Of a DNA stretch of 64,000 bases, positions 8,299 to 16,822 are shown in pieces (the first letter of the stretch is position 1; each line of letters opens with the position of its first letter). The DNA comes from Reyranella humidisoli (GTDB lineage: Bacteria; Pseudomonadota; Alphaproteobacteria; Reyranellales; Reyranellaceae), in the NCBI RefSeq assembly GCF_019039055.1, contig NZ_JAHOPB010000002.1:310001-374000 (forward strand), given 5' to 3'. The notes under the pieces are model-generated. The model was not told the origin of the DNA and ran no database searches. It worked only from the letters and a program-made list of their open reading frames with translations. A program made the translations under genes and the position numbers.

Positions 8299-9536
8299 GA
8301 TTCGACGAGCACCCGGATGCGGTTGATCGGGTTGGCGCCGTAGCCCTGCGGATTCCAGTTGGCGGCCTGGAAGGGCTGGGTCACGCCCTTGCTGTCGGTC
8401 GCCTTGGCCCACACTTCGTAATAGCCCGTCGTCGGCAGCTCGATCGACGCGCTGAAGTTCTGCCAGGCATACTTGTTGGCCGGCGCATCGACCTTGGCCG
8501 GCTTCCAGGTGACGCCGTAGTCGGTCGAGATGTCGACGGTCTTGATGTCGAAGTCGCCGGCCCAGGCATGGCCACGCAGGTCGAGCTTGCGCGAGGTAAG
8601 CTTCGAGCCGTCGGCCGGGAAGGTGATGACCGAGCGGACCGGCATCGATTCCAGGATCGCCATGTCCTTCTCGTTGCCCTTGCTGCCGGGCACGATCGGC
8701 GTCTTCGGCACGCGGTAGGAGAAGCCGCCCATGCCGGGACCGTCATGCTCCTTGTCGCGCACCCAGATCCGGTTGAGCCACTTGGTCGAAACCGAAGCGG
8801 GCCAGCCCGGGATGACGAGGCGGACCGGCGCGCCATGGATCAGCGGCATGTCCTGGCCGTTGAGCTTGAAGGCGATCAGCGAGTGCTCCTCCATCGCCTT
8901 GGCGATCGGCACGCCGCGCGAGATGCTGGGCTTGTCGGTGTCGCCGGCCAGCGTCGGATCGGCGCCGTAGCTGCCGATATAGACCGCCGAGGATTTCAGG
9001 CCAGCCGACTTCAGCACGTCGGCGAGGCGCACGCCGGTCCACATCGGGCAGCCCGCGCCGCCATTGGTCCACTGGTTGCCGCGGGCATCGGGCGAGAAGA
9101 AGGAGCGGCCGTTGCCGCCGCATTCCAGCATGAGCTGATAGGTGACGGCGGGGAACTTGCTCATGAGGTCGCCGACGGTGATCTCGAGCGGCGTGTTGAC
9201 CTCGCCGTCGATCTTGACCTTCCACGCCTTGGGATCGCCCGTGACGTCCGGAACCTGTCCGTTGTTGCGGATGAAGAGCTTGTTGGTCGGGGTGACGTTG
9301 TCGTCGAGCAGCTCGGCCTGCGTCTCGGCGACGAGCGGCTTGTCGCCGAGCACCGCGAGCTTGGCCTTGCCCTCCATCTCGAGCAGCTTCGGCCCCTTGG
9401 CGGCTGCCGGCGCGCCCTGTGCCAGAGCGGAACCGACGGGCGGCAGCGAGGCCCCCAGAGACGCACCGACAGTGGCCATACCGACCCCTTTCAGTACATT
9501 ACGACGCGATGCCTTGGACGTTCCGGAGCGCAGCAT
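8295..9536 (-). CDS. sorA: Sulfite dehydrogenase molybdopterin subunit (SorA/SoxC-like)
   Basis: A 413-residue sulfite-oxidase-family molybdoenzyme. The Tat signal SRRNVLKG (about 10-17) predicts folded export. The molybdenum-ligating cysteine lies in LMLECGGNGRSFF, followed by NGGAGCPMWTGVRL and the dimerisation domain ending in YEVWAKATDSKGVTQP. The enzyme oxidises sulfite to sulfate in the periplasm and passes electrons to the cytochrome encoded by the overlapping next gene. GGGAGG sits about 6 bases upstream of the ATG. No other sox genes are nearby, which favours SorAB over a SoxCD role. Confidence 0.85.
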   Translation of the reverse strand: MLRSGTSKASRRNVLKGVGMATVGASLGASLPPVGSALAQGAPAAAKGPKLLEMEGKAKLAVLGDKPLVAETQAELLDDNVTPTNKLFIRNNGQVPDVTGDPKAWKVKIDGEVNTPLEITVGDLMSKFPAVTYQLMLECGGNGRSFFSPDARGNQWTNGGAGCPMWTGVRLADVLKSAGLKSSAVYIGSYGADPTLAGDTDKPSISRGVPIAKAMEEHSLIAFKLNGQDMPLIHGAPVRLVIPGWPASVSTKWLNRIWVRDKEHDGPGMGGFSYRVPKTPIVPGSKGNEKDMAILESMPVRSVITFPADGSKLTSRKLDLRGHAWAGDFDIKTVDISTDYGVTWKPAKVDAPANKYAWQNFSASIELPTTGYYEVWAKATDSKGVTQPFQAANWNPQGYGANPINRIRVLVES

Positions 9537-9565
9537 TTTTTCCTCCCTGACCGGGGATTCTTAGC

Positions 9566-10357
9566 TCAAACTTTCCGCCGCGTCAGCCAGCCGGACAGGA
9601 TCAGTGCACAGGCCGCGACCGTCACGACGATTGTCGCGAGCACGTTGATCTGGGGGTCGACGCCGAGGCGGACGCTGGAATAGACGCGCATCGGCAGCGT
9701 TTGCGACTGCGCCCCGGCGACGAACTGGGTCAGGATCAGGTCGTCCAGCGACAAGGTGAAGGCCAGCAGCCAGCCCGAGCCGATGGCCGGGGCGATCAAC
9801 GGAAGGGTGATGGTGCGGAAGGTCACCCAGGGCGTGGCGCCGAGGTCCATCGCCGCTTCTTCCAGCGCGCGGTCGAAATCGGCGAGGCGGGCCTGCACGA
9901 CGATGGCCACGAAGGCGATCGAGAACGTCGTGTGGGCGATGGCGATGGTGAGGAAGCCGCGGTCCGGTCCGCCGAAGAGTCTCTCCGAGCCCACGAACAG
10001 CAGCAGCATCGAGATGCCCATCACCACTTCGGGCATCACCATGGGCGCCACCACGAGACTGCCGAACAGCGTGCGGCCGGGGAAGCGCGGTGCGCGCACA
10101 AGCGCATAGCCGGCGGCAAGCCCCAGCAACGCGGCACCGGTCGCGCTCACCAGCGCGATGCGCAGCGACAGCCAGGCGGCGTCGAGCATCGCCTCGTTGG
10201 CGAATAGCGCCTGCCACCATTTCAGGGAGAAGCCCGACCAGACGGTGACGAGACGCGACTCGTTGAACGAATAGACGATCACCAGCGCGATCGGCAGGTA
10301 GAGGAAGGCATAGCCGAAAGCCAGCATGCCGAAGGCGAAGCGGGCGCGCCCGATCAC
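9566..10357 (-). CDS. Spermidine/putrescine-type ABC transporter permease (PotI-like)
   Basis: A 263-residue inner-membrane permease with six hydrophobic helices and the EAA loop EEAAMDLGATPWVTFRTITLP in the second half, which docks on the ATPase. The LDDLILTQFVAGA region is typical of PotC/PotI. The start is GTG at 10357, 10 bases after the stop of the partner permease. It is the last gene of the potF-A-H-I set. Substrate specificity lies in the binding protein and cannot be fixed here. Confidence 0.85.
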   Translation of the reverse strand: MIGRARFAFGMLAFGYAFLYLPIALVIVYSFNESRLVTVWSGFSLKWWQALFANEAMLDAAWLSLRIALVSATGAALLGLAAGYALVRAPRFPGRTLFGSLVVAPMVMPEVVMGISMLLLFVGSERLFGGPDRGFLTIAIAHTTFSIAFVAIVVQARLADFDRALEEAAMDLGATPWVTFRTITLPLIAPAIGSGWLLAFTLSLDDLILTQFVAGAQSQTLPMRVYSSVRLGVDPQINVLATIVVTVAACALILSGWLTRRKV

Positions 10358-10367
10358 GCGACGCTCG

Positions 10368-11207
10368 TCACGTGCGCCGCTCCAGGCTGCGCGCCTGGTT
10401 GCGCTGGAAGAGGGCGATCGGCCCGACCAGCAGTACCAGCAGGCAGACGGCGACGGCGGAAGCGAGCGGCCAGTCGCCGTTGGTGAAGAACTCGTCCCAT
10501 AGGACCTTGCCGATCATCAGCGTCTCGGTGCCGCCCAGCAAATCGGGGATCACGAACTCGCCGACGGCCGGGATGAATACGAGGAGGCAGCCGGCGACGA
10601 TGCCGGGCAGCGACAGCGGCAGGGTGACGGTGAGGAAAGCCGCGAAGGGCTTTGCGCCGAGATCGGCCGCGGCTTCGAGCAGGCTGTCGTCGAGTTTTTC
10701 CAGCGTCGCGTAGAGCGGCAGGACCATGAACGGCAGGTAGGCGTAGACGATGCCCAGATGCACCGCCCATTCGGTGCCGAGGATCGTGCCGGGATTGGCG
10801 GCGAGGCCGGTCCAGCGCAGGAACTGCTCGATCAGCCCGTTGTCGGCCAGCAGACCCATCCAGGCATAGATGCGGATCAGGAACGAGGTCCAGAAGGGCA
10901 GCACGACCAGCATCAGCAGCAAGGGCCGCCGTTGCGGCGCGGCTCGGGCGATGGCGTAGGCCATGGGATAGCCGAGCAGCAGCGCGACCAGGGTCGAGGT
11001 TGCTGCGATCCTGATCGAGGAGAGCCAGGCCGCGAGATACAGATCGTCGGAGAAGAGGAGCGCGAAACTCTTGAAATTCAGGCCCAACTCGACCGGCGGC
11101 ACCGAGTCGGGCGCGTTGATGCCGAGCGCGATCGCCAGCACCAGAAGGCAAGGCAGCAGGAAGAAGAGGCCGAGCCACAGGAAGGGCAGCCCGATGACGA
11201 ACCGCAT
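10368..11207 (-). CDS. Spermidine/putrescine-type ABC transporter permease (PotH-like)
   Basis: A 279-residue permease with six membrane spans and the EAA loop LEAAADLGAKPFAAFLTVTLP. The segment VGEFVIPDLLGGTETLMIG is a family hallmark of PotB/PotH. It starts 3 bases after the ATPase gene stop and is followed after 10 bases by the second permease, so the three are one operon. A longer open frame in another phase covers the same bases but shows no family features and is ignored. Confidence 0.85.
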   Translation of the reverse strand: MRFVIGLPFLWLGLFFLLPCLLVLAIALGINAPDSVPPVELGLNFKSFALLFSDDLYLAAWLSSIRIAATSTLVALLLGYPMAYAIARAAPQRRPLLLMLVVLPFWTSFLIRIYAWMGLLADNGLIEQFLRWTGLAANPGTILGTEWAVHLGIVYAYLPFMVLPLYATLEKLDDSLLEAAADLGAKPFAAFLTVTLPLSLPGIVAGCLLVFIPAVGEFVIPDLLGGTETLMIGKVLWDEFFTNGDWPLASAVAVCLLVLLVGPIALFQRNQARSLERRT

Positions 11208-11210
11208 CGT

Positions 11211-12209
11211 CTAAGCCTCCAGCCTCTGGCCAGCCTCGTCGGCCCAGCCCAGCCACACTTGTTGGCCACGGACGAAGGTTTCGCCGGTGGTGCGGCTGCC
11301 GTTGGTGGTCGAGACGATCATCGTGCCGTGGGCTTCGGTGGCGACGTGATAGAGCGAACGGTCGCCCTCGTAGGCCACGTCGACGATTCTCCCGGCCACC
11401 GCCTGCGGCAGGTCCGGCCGCGCGGCCGCGAGCGCGATCTTCTCCGGCCGAAGCGCCATCCAGCCGCCGCCCGGCAGAGCCAGGATGTTGGCGATGCCGA
11501 TGAAGTCGGCCACGAAGCGCGAGGCCGGGTGCTCGTAGACTTCGTGCGGCGTGCCGATCTGGACGATGCGGCCGGCATTCATGACGGCGAGCCGCGTTGC
11601 CATCGACATCGCCTCTTCCTGGTCGTGCGTCACCATCACGAAGGTGAGGCCGAGTTGTTCCTGCAAGCGCACCATCTCGAACCGCGTGGCCTCGCGCAGC
11701 TTGCGGTCGAGCGCGGCCAGCGGTTCGTCGAGCAGCAGGAGCTTCGGCCGCTTCACCAGCGCCCGTGCGAGCGCCACCCGCTGGCGCTGGCCGCCGGAGA
11801 GCTGCGACGGCTTTCGCTTCGCGTGGTCGTCGAGATGCACCAGCTTCAGGATCTCCGCGACGCGCGTGGCGATCTCGGGCGCCTTCACCCCGTCGCGACG
11901 CAGCCCGTAGCCCACGTTCGTTGCTACATCCATGTGCGGGAACAGGGCGTAGGACTGGAACATCATGTTCACCGGCCGCCGGTAGGGCGGTACATCGGTC
12001 ATGTCCTGTCCGTCGATGAACAGCCGGCCTTCGTCGGGCGTCTCGAAGCCCGCCAGCATGCGAAGCAAGGTGGTCTTGCCGCAGCCCGAGCCGCCCAGCA
12101 GCGCGAACAGCTCGCCGCGCGCGATCTCCAGGTCGACGCGATCGACGGCGACGATCGGCCCGAAGCGCCTGGTCAGCCCCTCGATGCGGACGATCGGTCC
12201 TGAATTCAA
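11211..12209 (-). CDS. Spermidine/putrescine-type ABC transporter ATPase (PotA-like)
   Basis: A 332-residue ATPase with Walker A GGSGCGKTTLL, signature LSGGQRQRVALARAL, Walker B LLLLDEPLAALD and the switch histidine in VMVTHDQEEA. A C-terminal TOBE-like domain (FRPEK-like segment ALRPEKIAL onwards) completes the PotA pattern. The start is TTG at 12209, one base after the stop of the binding-protein gene, indicating tight coupling. It powers the two permeases encoded downstream. Confidence 0.88.
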   Translation of the reverse strand: MNSGPIVRIEGLTRRFGPIVAVDRVDLEIARGELFALLGGSGCGKTTLLRMLAGFETPDEGRLFIDGQDMTDVPPYRRPVNMMFQSYALFPHMDVATNVGYGLRRDGVKAPEIATRVAEILKLVHLDDHAKRKPSQLSGGQRQRVALARALVKRPKLLLLDEPLAALDRKLREATRFEMVRLQEQLGLTFVMVTHDQEEAMSMATRLAVMNAGRIVQIGTPHEVYEHPASRFVADFIGIANILALPGGGWMALRPEKIALAAARPDLPQAVAGRIVDVAYEGDRSLYHVATEAHGTMIVSTTNGSRTTGETFVRGQQVWLGWADEAGQRLEA

Positions 12210-12210
12210 T

Positions 12211-13296
12211 TCAGCGACCCGTCTTCACCGAGGTCCACAGCCGCGTACGTTCGCGCGTCTGCTCGGCCGTTCCGGCGGTGATGGTGTAGAAACGGGCCCG
12301 CACGGCCTGCGGCGGATAGATCAGCGGATTCTCCGAGATGTCCTTGGGCAGCAGCGCGAAGGCCGCCTTGTTGCCGTTCGCGTAGCCGGTGAGCTCGCTC
12401 GACGCGGCGGCGACCTTGGCTTCCAGCATGAAGTCCATGAAGCGATAGGCGTTGGCCTGGTTGGGCGCATCCTTGGGAATGGCGACAACGTCGATCCACA
12501 GCATCGCGCCTTCCCTGGGGATCGCGTATTCGATGTCGACCTTATTGGCCGCCTTGGCGCCACGATCGCGCGCCTGGAAGACGTCGCCGGAGAAACCGAA
12601 GGCGAGGCAGATGTTCCCGCCGGCCAGCGCGTTGATGTACTCCGAGGAATGGAACTTGCGGACATACGGCCGCACGGCCTTCACCACGTCGGCGGCCTTG
12701 GCGAGATCCTCGGGCTTCTTCGAATCGGGATCGAGGCCGAGATACTTGAGCGCGGCCGGCAGCATGTCGGTGGCGCTGTCGAGCAGCATCACGCCGCAAT
12801 CCTGAAACTTCGAGACGACCGCCGGATCGAAGATCATGCGCAGCGAATCGACCGGCGCATCTGGCATGCGCTTCCTGATCTCCGCCACGTTGTAGCCGAT
12901 GCCGATCGTGCCCCACATCCAGGGTACGGCATGGGCGTTGCCGGGATCGTAGGCGGCCAGTGCCGTCATGATCTCGGGGTCGAGGTTCTTCCAGTTCTTC
13001 AGCTTCGACTTGTCGAGGGGCAGGAAGATGTTGGCCTGGAGTTGCCGCACGAAGAACGGCGAGGCGGTCGGCACGACAATGTCATAGCCCGACTTGCCGG
13101 TGCGCAGCTTGGCGTCGAGGATCTCGTTGCTGTCATAGGTCGTGTAGTTGACCTTGATGCCGGTATCCCTGGCGAAGTCCTTGATCTGGTCCTCGGCGAT
13201 ATAGTCCGACCAATTGTAGACGTTCACCTGGCCCTGGGCGAAAGCCGGCAGCGCAAAGGCAGAGGCAAGCAAGGAGGCAACGGCAAGCAGACGCAT
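12211..13296 (-). CDS. Polyamine-type ABC transporter periplasmic binding protein (PotF/PotD-like)
   Basis: A 361-residue secreted binding protein. The signal peptide is about residues 1-20, ending AFA. The mature protein begins VNVYNWSDYIAEDQI, the usual opening of PotF/PotD, and has VPWMWGTIGIGYN in the hinge. ATG at 13296 is chosen over an upstream frame opening because GGAG lies 6 bases away and it begins the signal peptide. The gene follows the livF stop by only 16 bases, which joins the polyamine-type and branched-chain-type transporter sets into one unit. Confidence 0.88.
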   Translation of the reverse strand: MRLLAVASLLASAFALPAFAQGQVNVYNWSDYIAEDQIKDFARDTGIKVNYTTYDSNEILDAKLRTGKSGYDIVVPTASPFFVRQLQANIFLPLDKSKLKNWKNLDPEIMTALAAYDPGNAHAVPWMWGTIGIGYNVAEIRKRMPDAPVDSLRMIFDPAVVSKFQDCGVMLLDSATDMLPAALKYLGLDPDSKKPEDLAKAADVVKAVRPYVRKFHSSEYINALAGGNICLAFGFSGDVFQARDRGAKAANKVDIEYAIPREGAMLWIDVVAIPKDAPNQANAYRFMDFMLEAKVAAASSELTGYANGNKAAFALLPKDISENPLIYPPQAVRARFYTITAGTAEQTRERTRLWTSVKTGR

Positions 13297-13312
13297 CGGC
13301 AACTCCGCAGGA

Positions 13313-14014
13313 TCAGACGCCAAGATACCTGTGCTGCAGGTCCTTGTCCCCGGCCAGGGCCTGGGACGAGCCGGCCCAGACGACGCGGCCTTTCTCGACG
13401 ATATGGTGGCGGTCGGCGAGGGGAATGAGCGCCGACACGTTCTTGTCGATGACGAGGATCGCCTGGCCCTCGGCCTTGAGCCGGCCGAGACAGGACCAGA
13501 TTTCCTGCCGGATCAACGGCGCCAGCCCCTCCGTCGCCTCGTCGAGGATCAGCAGCTTGGGATTGGTCATCAGCGCGCGGCCGATCGCCAGCATCTGCTG
13601 CTCGCCGCCGGAGAGCTGGTTGCCCATGTTGCGCTGGCGCTCGGCCAAGCGCGGGAAGAACTCGAAGACGCGCGCGATGGTCCAGGGACTGGGACGGCCG
13701 GTACGGTTGGCGCTGGCGGCCACGAGATTCTCGCGCACCGAGAGATTGGGGAATATCTGGCGGCCTTCCGGTACGAGACCGATGCCCAGCCGCGCGATGC
13801 GGAAGGCGGGCAGTCCTTCGACCCTGTTGCCTTCGAACTCGACCGTGCCGCGCCGGGCCGGCAGCAGGCCCATGATCGTATGCACGGTCGTGGTCTTGCC
13901 CATGCCGTTACGGCCCATCAGGGTCACGACCTGGCCGGCCTCGATCGCCAGTTCCATGCCGAATAGCGCCTGGCTCGGCCCATAGAAGGCGTCGAGGTCG
14001 CGGACCCTCAGCAT
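13313..14014 (-). CDS. livF: Branched-chain/aromatic-acid-type ABC ATPase (LivF-like)
   Basis: A 233-residue ATPase with Walker A GRNGMGKTTTV, signature LSGGEQQMLAIGRAL and Walker B LLILDEATEGLAP, the LivF form. The start ATG shares one base with the TGA of livG (TGATG). It is the last gene of the livK-H-M-G-F set. LivF and LivG form the heterodimeric motor. The neighbouring benzoate-CoA-ligase-like gene suggests that the transporter may carry an aromatic acid instead of an amino acid, as known for related HAAT systems in aromatic degraders. Confidence 0.88.
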   Translation of the reverse strand: MLRVRDLDAFYGPSQALFGMELAIEAGQVVTLMGRNGMGKTTTVHTIMGLLPARRGTVEFEGNRVEGLPAFRIARLGIGLVPEGRQIFPNLSVRENLVAASANRTGRPSPWTIARVFEFFPRLAERQRNMGNQLSGGEQQMLAIGRALMTNPKLLILDEATEGLAPLIRQEIWSCLGRLKAEGQAILVIDKNVSALIPLADRHHIVEKGRVVWAGSSQALAGDKDLQHRYLGV

Positions 14015-14781
14015 CAGGGCGACTCCTCGCCGAGATAGGCCTGCCGCACCTCGGCATTGGCGCGGATCTGGTCGGGCGTGCCGCTGGCGATGGCACGGCC
14101 GTAGACCAGCACGGTGATGCGGTCGGCGAGCTGGAACACCGCGTCCATGTCGTGCTCGATCAGCAGCATGGCGTGCTTCTGCTTCAGCGCCCGCAGGAAA
14201 CCGATCAGACGCTGGCTCTCTTCGACGCCCATGCCGGCCATCGGCTCGTCGAGCAGCAACAGGGTGGGCTCGCCGGCCAGCGCCATGGCGATCTCGAGCT
14301 GGCGCTGCTCGCCGTGGCTGAGCGACGCGGCGAGGATGCCGGAGCGGCCGCCGAGCCCGACCCCGTCGAGCAGGTGACGCGCGGGCGCACGCAAGGTCTC
14401 GTCCCGGCGAGCGTCGGCGAGGAAGCGGAAGGAATGGCCGGCATGGCCCTGCACGGCCAGCGCCACGTTCTCCAGCGCCGTGAACTCGCGCAGTACCGAG
14501 GTGATCTGGAAGGAGCGGCCGAGGCCCAGCCGCACGCGCGCATGGGTGGGCAGCCGGGTGATGTCCTGGCCGGCGAAGTGGATGGTGCCCGAATCCGGCG
14601 CGACGACACCGGTGAGCTGGTGGACCAGCGTGGTCTTGCCCGCGCCGTTCGGCCCGATCAGCGCATGGATCTCGCCCGGCCGGACGTCGATCGAGACATT
14701 GTCGGTGGCGAGCAGCCCGCCGTAGCGTTTCACCAGGAGTTCGGTGCGCAGCAGCGGCCCCGTCATGGCTGGTTCAGTCAT
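14014..14781 (-). CDS. livG: Branched-chain/aromatic-acid-type ABC ATPase (LivG-like)
   Basis: A 255-residue ATPase with Walker A GPNGAGKTTLV, a signature variant LSHGEQRQLEIAMAL and Walker B LLLLDEPMAGMG, as in LivG. ATG at 14781 overlaps the livM stop by 8 bases. A second ATG at 14766 (residue 6) would begin just after that stop and is an alternative. It pairs with LivF. Confidence 0.88.
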   Translation of the reverse strand: MTEPAMTGPLLRTELLVKRYGGLLATDNVSIDVRPGEIHALIGPNGAGKTTLVHQLTGVVAPDSGTIHFAGQDITRLPTHARVRLGLGRSFQITSVLREFTALENVALAVQGHAGHSFRFLADARRDETLRAPARHLLDGVGLGGRSGILAASLSHGEQRQLEIAMALAGEPTLLLLDEPMAGMGVEESQRLIGFLRALKQKHAMLLIEHDMDAVFQLADRITVLVYGRAIASGTPDQIRANAEVRQAYLGEESP

Positions 14782-15742
14782 GGCGGCGCCCCAGCAGCGA
14801 ATCGATGCCGCCGCGCGCGTAGAGCGCGATCAGGACCAGCAGCGGGCCGAACACGATCATCCAGTACTCGCCCCAGCCCTTGTGGGCGAGGTTGAGGATC
14901 GGCGGCAACGCTTCCTCCAGTACAAAGAAGGCGATGGTGCCGTAGAGCGGGCCGAACAGCGTACCCATGCCGCCCAGCACGATGATGACGATGAGATCGC
15001 CCGACTTCATCCACGACATCATGGCGGGTGAAATGTAGGCGCCTTCGTTGGCGAGCAGGATGCCCGAAAGCCCGCCGAACGCGCCGGAGATGGTGAAAGC
15101 GGCCAGCCGGTAGCGGAACACCGGAAAGCCCAGCGCCATCATGCGCAGTTCGTTTGATTTGGCGCCGCGGATCACCAGGCCGAACCGGGAGTTGGCGTAG
15201 CGGCTGCAGAACCACAGGCTGCCGCAGAGTAGCGCAAAGCAGACCCAGTAGAAATTCGCCTTGTCGCGCAGGTCGATCAGGCCGGGGAAGCGGCTGCGGC
15301 TGATGTTGAGCCCGTCGTCGCCGCCATAGGCTTCGAGGCCGCTGCCCACGTAGTAGACGAGTTGGGCGAAGGCGAGCGTGATCATGATGAAGTAGAGGCC
15401 GCGTGTCCTGAGCGACAGCGCGCCGATCAGGACAGCCCACACCGTCGCGGCCAAGATCGCGACCGGCCACTGGATCCAGCCGCTGGAGACACCGTGCGCC
15501 GACAGGATACCGACCGCATAGCCGCCGATGCCGAAGAACATCGCGTGGCCGAAACTCACCAGCCCGCCATAGCCCAGGATCATGTTGAGGCTGACGGCGG
15601 CGATCGACCAGATGACGATACGCGTGCCGATCGAGAGGAGATAGCGCTGGTCGAAGGCCTGGGTGAGTAGCGGCAGGGCCGCCATCACCAGCAGGATCAG
15701 CGCCGTTGCAAGGCCACGCGGCGTGCGAAGGGCCGCGATCAT
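14774..15742 (-). CDS. livM: Branched-chain/aromatic-acid-type ABC permease (LivM-like)
   Basis: A 322-residue permease with eight to ten hydrophobic segments. LivM markers are SLNMILGYGGLVSFGHAMFFGIG near residue 60 and VIIVLGGMGTLFGPLYG near the C-terminus. ATG at 15742 is chosen because it overlaps the livH stop as ATGA. The frame is open 33 bases further back without a better start. It forms the membrane channel with LivH. Confidence 0.88.
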   Translation of the reverse strand: MIAALRTPRGLATALILLVMAALPLLTQAFDQRYLLSIGTRIVIWSIAAVSLNMILGYGGLVSFGHAMFFGIGGYAVGILSAHGVSSGWIQWPVAILAATVWAVLIGALSLRTRGLYFIMITLAFAQLVYYVGSGLEAYGGDDGLNISRSRFPGLIDLRDKANFYWVCFALLCGSLWFCSRYANSRFGLVIRGAKSNELRMMALGFPVFRYRLAAFTISGAFGGLSGILLANEGAYISPAMMSWMKSGDLIVIIVLGGMGTLFGPLYGTIAFFVLEEALPPILNLAHKGWGEYWMIVFGPLLVLIALYARGGIDSLLGRRHD

Positions 15743-16653
15743 GTGCGCTGGCCGAACAGGCCGGTCGGCCGCCACACCAGCACGGCGGCCATCAGCACAT
15801 AGACCAGCACCTGCGAGATGGCCGGCGCGGCGCTCGAGGCAGCGCTGGAACTCATGAAGGTCTTCAGCATGTCCGGCAGGAAGGCGCGACCCACGATGTC
15901 GATCTGGCCGACCACCATCGCGGCGATGAAGGCGCCCTTGATGGAGCCGATGCCGCCGATGACGATGATCACCAGCGCGAGGATCAGGATGTCGTCGCCC
16001 ATGCCGATCCGCACCGAGGCGATGGGCGCCGCCATCAGGCCGGCCAGCCCCGCGAATACGGCACCCAGGCCGAACACGAGGCTGAACAGCAGCTCGATGT
16101 TGACGCCCAGGGCGCCGATCATGCGGCGGTTGGAGGCGCCGGCGCGGATCAGCATGCCGAGCCGCGTGCGTGCCACCAGCCAGGCCAGCAGGATCGCGAC
16201 CGCGGCGCCGACCACGATGATGGCGAAGCGGTAGGCGGGGTAGGGAACGCCCGGCAGTATCTCGATGGTGCGGTTCAGGAAGGTCGGCACCGCGATGCTC
16301 TTGCCGCCGGCCCCCCAGAGCGCGCGCACCAGCTCGTTGAAAAACAGGATCAAGCCGAAGGTCGCCAGCACCTGGGTGAGATGATCGCGCGCATAGAGCC
16401 GCCGGATCACGATGATCTCGACGGCGACGCCCACCAGGAAGGTCGCGGGCAGCGCCAGCAGCGCGCCCAGCACGAACGAGTCCGTGACGCCGATCAGGGT
16501 CCAGGCGATGTAGGCGCCGATCATGTAGAGCGAGCCGTGCGCCAGATTGACCAGGTCCATGATGCCCAGGGTCAGCGTCAGCCCGGCGGCGAGCAGGAAC
16601 ATCAGCAGGCCGAGCTGCACGCCGTTCAGCACCTGTAGCAGCAGATATTCCAT
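15739..16653 (-). CDS. livH: Branched-chain/aromatic-acid-type ABC permease (LivH-like)
   Basis: A 304-residue permease. It opens with EYLLLQVLNGVQLGLLMFLLAAGLTLTLGIMDLVNLAHG, the LivH N-terminus, and has ILALVIIVIGGIGSIKGAF later. ATG at 16653 fits this N-terminus. The frame stays open upstream through the 116-base palindromic element at 16701-16816, which is not coding. The palindrome separates it from livK, a usual place for RNA structures that lower expression of the membrane parts relative to the binding protein. Confidence 0.88.
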   Translation of the reverse strand: MEYLLLQVLNGVQLGLLMFLLAAGLTLTLGIMDLVNLAHGSLYMIGAYIAWTLIGVTDSFVLGALLALPATFLVGVAVEIIVIRRLYARDHLTQVLATFGLILFFNELVRALWGAGGKSIAVPTFLNRTIEILPGVPYPAYRFAIIVVGAAVAILLAWLVARTRLGMLIRAGASNRRMIGALGVNIELLFSLVFGLGAVFAGLAGLMAAPIASVRIGMGDDILILALVIIVIGGIGSIKGAFIAAMVVGQIDIVGRAFLPDMLKTFMSSSAASSAAPAISQVLVYVLMAAVLVWRPTGLFGQRT

Positions 16654-16700
16654 CTGTTCCTCAAACAAAACGGGAGCGCGTCGCCGCGCTCCCGAATTCC

Positions 16701-16816
16701 TTTCCTCCCCAGTCATCTGGGGAGGTGTCAGCGTCTTCGCTGACGGAGGGGTCAGAAGACTTGACCCCTCCGTCGCCGTGAGACGGCGACACCTCCCCAT
16801 CTGAATGGGGAGGAAA
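16701..16816. repeat. Nested palindromic intergenic element inside the liv operon
   Basis: The outer arms TTTCCTCCCCA and TGGGGAGGAAAA pair. Inside them are TGGGGAGGTGTC against GACACCTCCCCA, and GACGGAGGGGTCA against TTGACCCCTCCGTC, with short local hairpins (AGCG/CGCT and GCCG/CGGC) in each half. The whole 116 bases can fold into one long structure. It fills the gap between livK (stop at 16823) and livH, where it could protect or end part of the transcript. It looks like a member of a dispersed repeat family. Confidence 0.7.
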
Positions 16817-16822
16817 ACGATC

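Noticed and set aside
8295..9536. SoxC of a full sulfur-oxidising Sox system
   Set aside because: No soxAXYZB genes are nearby, and the partner is a monohaem SorB-like cytochrome, so SorAB is the better call.
10354..11256. A 300-codon minus-strand frame over the PotH-like permease
   Set aside because: It is an out-of-phase reading. The real permease frame has the EAA loop and membrane helices.
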